A DNA stretch of 64,000 nt from Golubevia sp. BC0850 (lineage: Eukaryota; Basidiomycota; Exobasidiomycetes; Golubeviales; Golubeviaceae), in the NCBI GenBank assembly GCA_012976225.1, contig JAAVVG010000011.1, positions 434,001 through 498,000 on the forward strand, given 5' to 3'. Numbering within the stretch: the stretch's first letter is position 1; every line of letters begins with the position of its first letter. Position numbers and translations under genes: made by a program. The notes below the pieces were generated by a model that was given only the letters and a program-made list of their open reading frames with translations, searched no databases and was not told the DNA's origin. Shown in pieces: positions 54,139 through 64,000 of this stretch.

Positions 54139-54286
54139 TCTCTCCTCTCCTTACCTTAATCACTTGATGATATTATAGCTTATTGAAGACTTCTAAGGGC
54201 ACCTCGGTTGGAAGGTGGTTGATCTGTGATGGTGGTGAGACATCGAAGAGAGAAGCTGAAAGCTGGGAGGAGAGGGAGAGGAGAGA

Positions 54287-54592
54287 ATGAAACGCAGGTC
54301 AAAATGGAGTTCAATGAGGAGACTGGATCCTTCACAAACCCTATTAACACTAACTTGTGCTGATCTAGCTATCTTGGCGAAAAGAAGTGAGGAGAAAGAA
54401 GAAACCCCCTTCTCGAAAAGAATTGACGATGCATCTTCATACATCGCGTCCACTAAAACCAACTCATCAACTGCTCTTCGAACGCATACATTCAGCTTTC
54501 CAATTATATCTCAAGTCTATCAAGCCACTTCTGAAACCAAGAGACGAGAGCAGCGTCGATTGCAACGACGAGAGCTTGTAGGACATGATTGA
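54287..54592 (+). CDS. Unrecognised small basic protein
   Basis: A single open frame of 101 residues starts MKRRSKWSSMRRLDPSQTLL and contains a helical middle (LTCADLAILAKRSEEKEETP) and an Arg-rich C-terminus (ETKRREQRRLQRREL). No family was recognised. Support is limited to an open frame with helix-like composition and a plausible divergent position opposite the gene starting at 54138. Confidence 0.4.
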   Translation: MKRRSKWSSMRRLDPSQTLLTLTCADLAILAKRSEEKEETPFSKRIDDASSYIASTKTNSSTALRTHTFSFPIISQVYQATSETKRREQRRLQRRELVGHD

Positions 54593-55029
54593 CGCTTTAG
54601 GAGACAAGTTGAGAACGTTGAAGATGGGGAATCCAATCTGCTTGGAATTCTTTGAGTCCTGTTTATAGGATTCAAGAAGTACTGGAGTAAGAGGTGAGGT
54701 TGGGATTGAACAGCGAGTGAAACGTGATCAGATAAGGAAGTGACATTTGTTTTCCTCGAATCAAGGGGCCGACCTCCACACACTCTGAACTCTGCATTCA
54801 AAAGTAAAGTGCACATTCTTATGGGATGTAACTATATCTTTACACAGTAGGGAATTAGGAAACTAAAAACAGAGAACCAAAACCTAGAACCAGAGAAGAG
54901 ACCTAACGATTTGAGTCATCATTTTTTCCCTTCGTCAACCCGCGCACCCCCCCTCTTCCCAAAAAGAGCTTCTTCCTCCTTGATACATCCTCGCAATCAT
55001 TCCCGAAGATATTACCAGAGGGTTTTCTC
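54593..55029. other. Convergent 3' region, no gene seen
   Basis: Space between the small basic protein and the NC2-beta stop, A-rich around 54830-54900. Nothing was recognised. Confidence 0.5.
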
Positions 55030-56004
55030 TTAAGCGGAAGTCGCATCATATCTTGCTTTAGCATTCGCGAATAAAGCTTCTTGATTTCTTTGCAATTCTT
55101 CAGCTGAAAGTCCACTGTCTTCTAGTCTTGTCGATTTCTTCTCGCGACCCTATGAAAAACCAAGGGCGAGATGAGTAAAGGAAGAGAAAGGAGAAGAACG
55201 GTGTCAGGAATAAGACTAGGTGGGCACAGAACGCAGAGGAGGAAGAGAGAATGAGGACTTACCTTTTGAATCTCTTTATGGTCTTTGAGAACTTCTTCGA
55301 CGTCTGGAATGTAAGACTCGAAGCCTAGATCCTGTGAGAATGAATAAAAGGAAGTGAGAGGAGAGAGGATAGTAGAAAAGCAGGAAGGAAGGGAAAGGAC
55401 GTAGAATCTCAGCAAAAGGGATCGTTTTCGTATCTGTGACGGACTGTATGCTTTCATATTGAACTTTTTATTCCCTTTTCAAAAATATCTGTCGTAATCA
55501 CTCACTTTCAAAGCTGATACAACGTGTTCGGGAGCAATGGTCTTCTTCAAACCTTTTTCGCAGACCTCGTTAGCTTCTGATGAGATGAGCTTGACGAATT
55601 CTGGTTTGAAATAATTTACCCGTTCAGAACGAGAAACGTTACGGAATTTGCAATTGAAAGAAAGGAACAGGGCGTGAGCATGGAACCCAACAGATGAAGA
55701 GGAAGAGAAAGGAGAATTCTAACTCACCAACGCAGCATTCGATGATTAGATCTCTTGTGTCTTTTGAACAAGTCACTCCGGCAGGCAGAAGTTCTGCATC
55801 AAGAGGTATACGTAGGATGGAAGAGAAGAGAGGACAGAGGGAGTTGAGTTGAAGAAAACGAAACCAAATGGTCGCGAGTCCTCGTTCTTGTCTTGAAGAT
55901 GATCGGTTCGACTAACCATGAATCATTTTCTGGATTGTGGTTTTTGGTAAAGATAGATCTTCATCTCCATTAGATGGACCAGCGATTCGTTCATCGTCGG
56001 ACAT
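55030..56004 (-). CDS. NCB2: Negative cofactor 2 beta subunit (DR1)
   Basis: Exons 56004-55917, 55793-55728, 55600-55506, 55331-55263 and 55149-55030 encode 145 residues. The histone fold is clear: MSDDERIAGPSNGDEDLSLP, KTTIQKMIHELLPAG, CSKDTRDLIIECCVEFVKLI, SSEANEVCEKGLKKTIAPEH, then DLGFESYIPDVEEVLKDHKE. It ends with a Gln/Ala-rich helix (LFANAKARYDATSA). NC2-beta pairs with NC2-alpha, binds TBP on promoter DNA and blocks TFIIA and TFIIB entry. Length and exon phases are normal. Confidence 0.95.
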
Positions 56005-56260
56005 TGGTGATTGGATGGATCGAGTTGAAAGCAAGTGTAGAGCAGGTTGCTCTCTCAGACTCCTATCCTATTGTTCTAGCGATTCTAATCTGCTTGAGGG
56101 AATCCTTTGATGTTGAGTGCTTTTGAGTTGACAATTTTAGGAAAGGGGGATTATTCGAAACACGAATTATCGAACCGCCATTTTATACTTTCTCGCAGAG
56201 GCGGGATCTTGTTTTGGCTGCGAATCTTCTGAAACTGGTTTCCTTTCAGCCACCACCACA

Positions 56261-58605
<2,345 letters not shown>

Positions 58606-59134
58606 TCCTTCTCTCAGTCTTCACCCCAAAAGGACTCTCATTCGAAGTCCATTTTCTTGTCTTTCTGAATTACCTGTTCTTTTAATTCCACTCTTTATAT
58701 CGCATCTACCTGCGCTTGAACTCGCATGAACACCCGCGAAGAAAGATTGAGAAGAACCTTTTGTTACATTGTAATTTGACGGAAAAGAAAAGAAGACAGA
58801 ACATGAAAGAGGTGGAGAAAAGAAAGTGGGAAGTTCGAAAAAATTCAAGACGATGGGAGAGCGAGCGATTGATTAGGTGAAGGAGATTGACAACTAAAGA
58901 AGAAGGAAGAAAATGAAGGTACTGGAACAAAGTACGTAAACAGTGTTCTTGGATTTGGAAGATAAAGAGAGAAGAGAAGAAGCTCGTCTAGTGCAGCGAA
59001 TTTTTTGGGTATTGATTGAGGTTTTCGGTTCGAACGCTTCTAGGTTTAGAGACCAAGAGAACTTGAAAGCATTTCGGGAATATCGTGATTTGGACCAAGG
59101 AGCGAAAGAGACTTCTGAAGTAGAGCTTCATCCT
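58606..59134. other. Convergent 3' region, no gene seen
   Basis: Space between DAHP synthase and PAC1 stops. Purine-rich on the plus strand, with no gene recognised. Confidence 0.5.
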
Positions 59135-61511
59135 CTAAGGTGTCCAGATGTTGATCGTGAAGTCAACAGAACAGGTCGCGACCACGTTGACGACCCTCTG
59201 TTCGGTGACAGCTTGAGTGCCGTTCGTTCCATTCGAGCCATTGACAGTAGCACCATCTGAAGAAGGTCCTTCGGCCTTGGAGGCTCTACCCCAAGCGATG
59301 CAGGTGATGAAGTGCGGATGAGCATCTATCGTCTTGGTGCATCTACCAGTCGCGAGATCCCAGATTCTGATAGTCTTGTCGTCTGAAGCTGTGAGAAGCG
59401 TTTTTCCAGATGGAGCAAAGACCAATGATCTGACCCAATTGCTGAAGTGAAGAGGAAGGAAAGAAAAGCAGAAGTTGATTAACCTCAGAGATGAGACCAA
59501 GACGTGACTTCCGCTTTCCCTTTCTCTCGTCGCAGCTTTGTAACTCACTCGTGACCATTTAAAGTCTTAATGCACTGTCCGCTGATCGTATCCCAGATCT
59601 TCACAGTCTTATCCCTAGACCCTGTCGCTAGGTACAACCCATGAGTTGATTTGTCTCCTTTAGGATTCGCCTGCGATCCAGCCAGCTCTCTCAGAGCCGG
59701 ATAAGCTGCTAGAGGTGCGAAGACTGAGCATTCCACGACATGTTCGTGACCTCTGAGCTCCTGTTTCATCTCTCCATTCGAGTAGTCCCAAATTCTAGCA
59801 GTCTGGGGGAGAGAAGGGAAGAGAGAGATAATCGTCAATTCGGCTCGGTCGTCGTCGTCGAGTCTCAATCCGAAGCAACGACCCCACTACTCACCTGATC
59901 ACTGCTACAGCTGGCTAGTAACCTTCCATCCAGAGAAGGGCTTACCGATCGTACCCAATCTCCATGACCTGTGATTGTTCGGACACAGAATCTGGAAAGG
60001 CAGAATTCAGAGAATGGTTAATTCCATTCGCCAGCAAGTCGGCTCCAATTCAGCACAGTAATCGCTCACCCAGTGGAAACCTCCCATATCTTGATACTCT
60101 TGTCTCTGGACGCTGAAACGATGAAGTCGTCGTTTGGCATGAACCGAACTGCAGACACTGTGTGATCGTGACCATAAAGGGTCTTGATATTCTTCCAATC
60201 ATTGTTGGTATCCCAAAGTTTGACAGATAGATCAGGTCCACATGAGACTGAAGATTGGGAGAAGCGATTCGAGGAGACGTTCGATCAGAGCTAAGTTTTG
60301 AGCTTCATCGATCTCACAATTTCGCCCTCCTCTCACACAACACTTTTCTCGATCCAAAACTCACCAAGATAATTCCCTTTGCTATCGAAATCTACATCCA
60401 TCACCGCTTTTGTATGACCTTTAACAGTTCTCTCGAGAGTTCCATCTTCCCAATCCCAAACCTTGATAGTAGAGTCTTCACTAGCAGAGACGACCATGTT
60501 GAAGACGGGATGAAAAGCAACCTTCATGACTGGCTTTCGATGACCATTCAAGGAATGCCTAGCGGGAGCTCGAGGTAGCCAATCTGCTTGAGATGCTGAC
60601 CGCCGAGATGATGGAGCTGCTGATAGCTCTGCTTCCATTTGAGAGATCCTCTGTTCGTAATCGTTGACCTGTTGAGATTCGAAAAGCGTTAGTTGGATGG
60701 GATAAGGCTTTTGCTTGGCGAAGGGAACAAGAGAAACAGGATTCAAGAAGGAGAAGCTGCTGCACTAGCATACATTCAAAGTTGTGACTTCTGAGATGCT
60801 TCAAAACACCCCCTGAATGTTTAGTGAGCTCTTTCGAGCTTTCACGTTCCTCGGAAGAGCTGATTGAAGTTCCCCAAAGCTCGCGATTGCCCTCGGGGAG
60901 AATGAGGAAGAAGGGGAGAACAACAGTCTCTTCCCTTTCCTTTCTCTCCCTCCTTTCTCCTCTGTCAAAAGAGTAAATTGGGAAGAATCTCTATTCAAAT
61001 CCATCTTGACCTCTTCACAAGCTCTCACAGCAATAGCCAGCTCAATCACGCCTCAGTTGTCTGTCCTATCCACTCACCTTCTTCTGCAACCTAACCACAC
61101 TCGTCCACTTCCTTGGTAACAGCCCCGCATACTTTGCAGATGGATCTATGACGAATGAGTCTAATCCACTCTCCTTCTTCAAAGCCTCATATGCTTCCGA
61201 GAACCCAGCGTTCTTGAAGTAGTCGAGAATGGACTTGTGCCTGCGTATAGAGAAGCCATGAGAAGGACAGGATTGAGTCAGGAGCAGCTCACCTGGGCTG
61301 TAACAGTTGATAGCTTCTGTTTGTTCAAATCAGAGGCTCCGGTGTCTCTCTTGCTAAGGCATTCCGTGTGAACCAGTCGTTGTCCATGTGAATGGAGCCA
61401 GAGGTAGATTGCAATTCCTGATCGCTCTTGTTTGGAGTGTGACTGTTGAGGTCCAAGATGGCTTGGTACTTACATCTCTTCCTTTTGACGTTCTGTTAAA
61501 GTGGTAGCCAT
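59135..61511 (-). CDS. PAC1: PAC1/LIS1 (nudF) WD40 protein
   Basis: Exons 61511-61474, 61240-61078, 60668-60365, 60247-60070, 59991-59895, 59802-59549 and 59441-59135 encode 446 residues. The order is LisH motif ([20 protein letters not shown]), coiled coil ([16 protein letters not shown]), then WD40 repeats such as [46 protein letters not shown] and [12 protein letters not shown], ending with [11 protein letters not shown]1 proteins regulate cytoplasmic dynein and nuclear migration with NudE. Inside one blade there is a low-complexity insertion ([12 protein letters not shown]), and another blade has an Ala/Pro-rich insertion. The start fits the LisH spacing. Confidence 0.95.
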
Positions 61512-62408
61512 CTTGGTACAAGGAGAGCTTGGGAGTAGAGGTTACTGGGTGTAGCTGATAACAGAGCGAGAGTTACTTCGTCTTAAGTCTTCCTGACTCT
61601 CAGCTCCCTTGTGAAGCTCGGTGTAATTTGAATTGAAGCTCTTGATGATTCAACTTCGTTTTGAGTGAGTTGTTTGGGGAGAGGAGCAATTGAGATGAAG
61701 ATGAAGCGATGAAGAGCTGCACCGTGATGCTCGTTTTATGATACTGTCTCGAGCTGCATGGCTTTCAATTGTTGTTCAATAGGAGTCAGGAGTCTCAGTT
61801 CGAGGAAGGAATCAACTTTAGACTGGATTCGGAATTAGGACTCAAAGCTCAAAACAGGAGACAGGAGACAGGAAAGGTCACGGAGGTTCGAGCTGCATGT
61901 CGGACAGCAGTGTTAGGGGTAGCAGGAACTCTCTTTGGAGGTGAGATTTGTGCTGTAAGGCTTTTGGGAAACGAAACAAATTATTTCGGGTTCCAACTCA
62001 GATGGAAGGAGCCTTTCTGCGGGTCGCAAGGGTAAGATGGTGGAACTCGAGGCGCACAAACTGCCTCCTCTGTACTTCTACAGGGATATTCTGGGCTTCG
62101 AAATGCAGCTCTAAATCTTCGACTTGGAATTCCAATCAAATCTGAAAGAAAATTCTTGCACGTGAGGTGATGTAGGGGTAGAGTGAGAGACCAGGGGGTG
62201 CGGGAGAGAACAAGCGAGAAGCGTGGACCAGCCATTCTTGAGAGGGACGGGTAGACCTGTGTAAAGCACAGACCGTTAAATGAAAGAGTATGTTATGTAG
62301 AAGGCCAGAGAAGGAAATGGAACGGAGGGTCTTGAGGGCGCTGGAGAGCGGGAAGATTGCATTCTACTTTTCCTTCCTTCCCACCACCCATCCCAATTCA
62401 CATTCAAT
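61512..62408. promoter_or_regulatory. Divergent 5' region of PAC1 and enolase
   Basis: About 0.9 kb between the two start codons. An 84-codon minus-strand frame (62235-61981) and an 88-codon plus-strand frame (61769-62035) overlap here without family likeness. A long leader with CT-rich sequence precedes the enolase ATG. No TATA box was picked out. Confidence 0.4.

Positions 62409-64000
<1,592 letters not shown>

Noticed and set aside
59022-59040. GGTTCGAAC string resembling a tRNA B box (also near 55903 and 5695)
   Set aside because: No A box, no seven-base acceptor stem and no cloverleaf could be drawn around any of them.
61981-62235. 84-codon minus-strand frame in the PAC1-enolase spacer
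   Set aside because: A Met start is present but there is no domain, and a better-looking overlapping frame contains a stop. Insufficient to call a gene.

Overview
The window looks like nuclear DNA of a basidiomycete fungus, gene-dense, with a base composition that by eye is slightly below half G+C. Almost every gene is cut by several short introns (mostly 40-250 nt, donors usually GTGAGT or GTAAGT, pyrimidine-rich acceptors). Gene content fits this: a Rec1/RAD1-type checkpoint clamp subunit, long-form ATG11, PAC1/LIS1, a GPR1/FUN34 acetate-permease-type protein, GFA1 and an LSB1/PIN3-like SH3 protein. The class within Basidiomycota cannot be settled by reading. I see no transposase, reverse transcriptase, LTR pair, CRISPR array, rRNA or convincing tRNA. 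Where I give exons, the summed coding length is a multiple of three and reading phases agree across every junction, except where stated.

Layout. 1-360: first exon of a myosin II-like gene running off the left edge. 0.6-5.7 kb: a LENG1-like (Cir_N) gene and the FAN1 nuclease gene in tandem, 10 nt apart. 5.9-9.7 kb: an F-box-like gene, a small unknown gene whose start codon overlaps that of the F-box gene on the other strand, and a secreted proline-rich protein whose signal peptide contains an in-frame TAG. 10.4-28.5 kb: a coiled-coil protein, mitochondrial ATP synthase beta, a TMEM14 protein, GFA1, an LSB1-like SH3 protein and ATG11. 29.1-31.3 kb: two poorly resolved minus-strand genes, again almost touching, one with 35-nt introns. 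31.8-41.5 kb: a peroxiredoxin Q-like protein with a tail of about 735 residues, RAD1/Rec1, ribosomal protein uL15 (RPL28) and a cysteine-free redoxin-like protein. 42.6-54.6 kb: a GPR1/FUN34 transporter, ribosomal protein uL16 (RPL10), a 1143-residue Ser-rich protein, a MAPEG protein and two small unknowns. 55-64 kb: NC2-beta, DAHP synthase, PAC1/LIS1 and the 5' part of enolase.

The genes are mostly housekeeping and do not form one pathway. FAN1 (crosslink repair) and RAD1 (9-1-1 clamp) are both genome-maintenance genes but lie about 30 kb apart. The unusual material is in gene architecture: nearly touching same-strand gene pairs, one intron whose retention would fuse LENG1 to FAN1, start codons placed on or split by exon borders (GFA1, RPL10), exons of 3-12 nt, and two odd peroxiredoxin-fold genes within about 10 kb.
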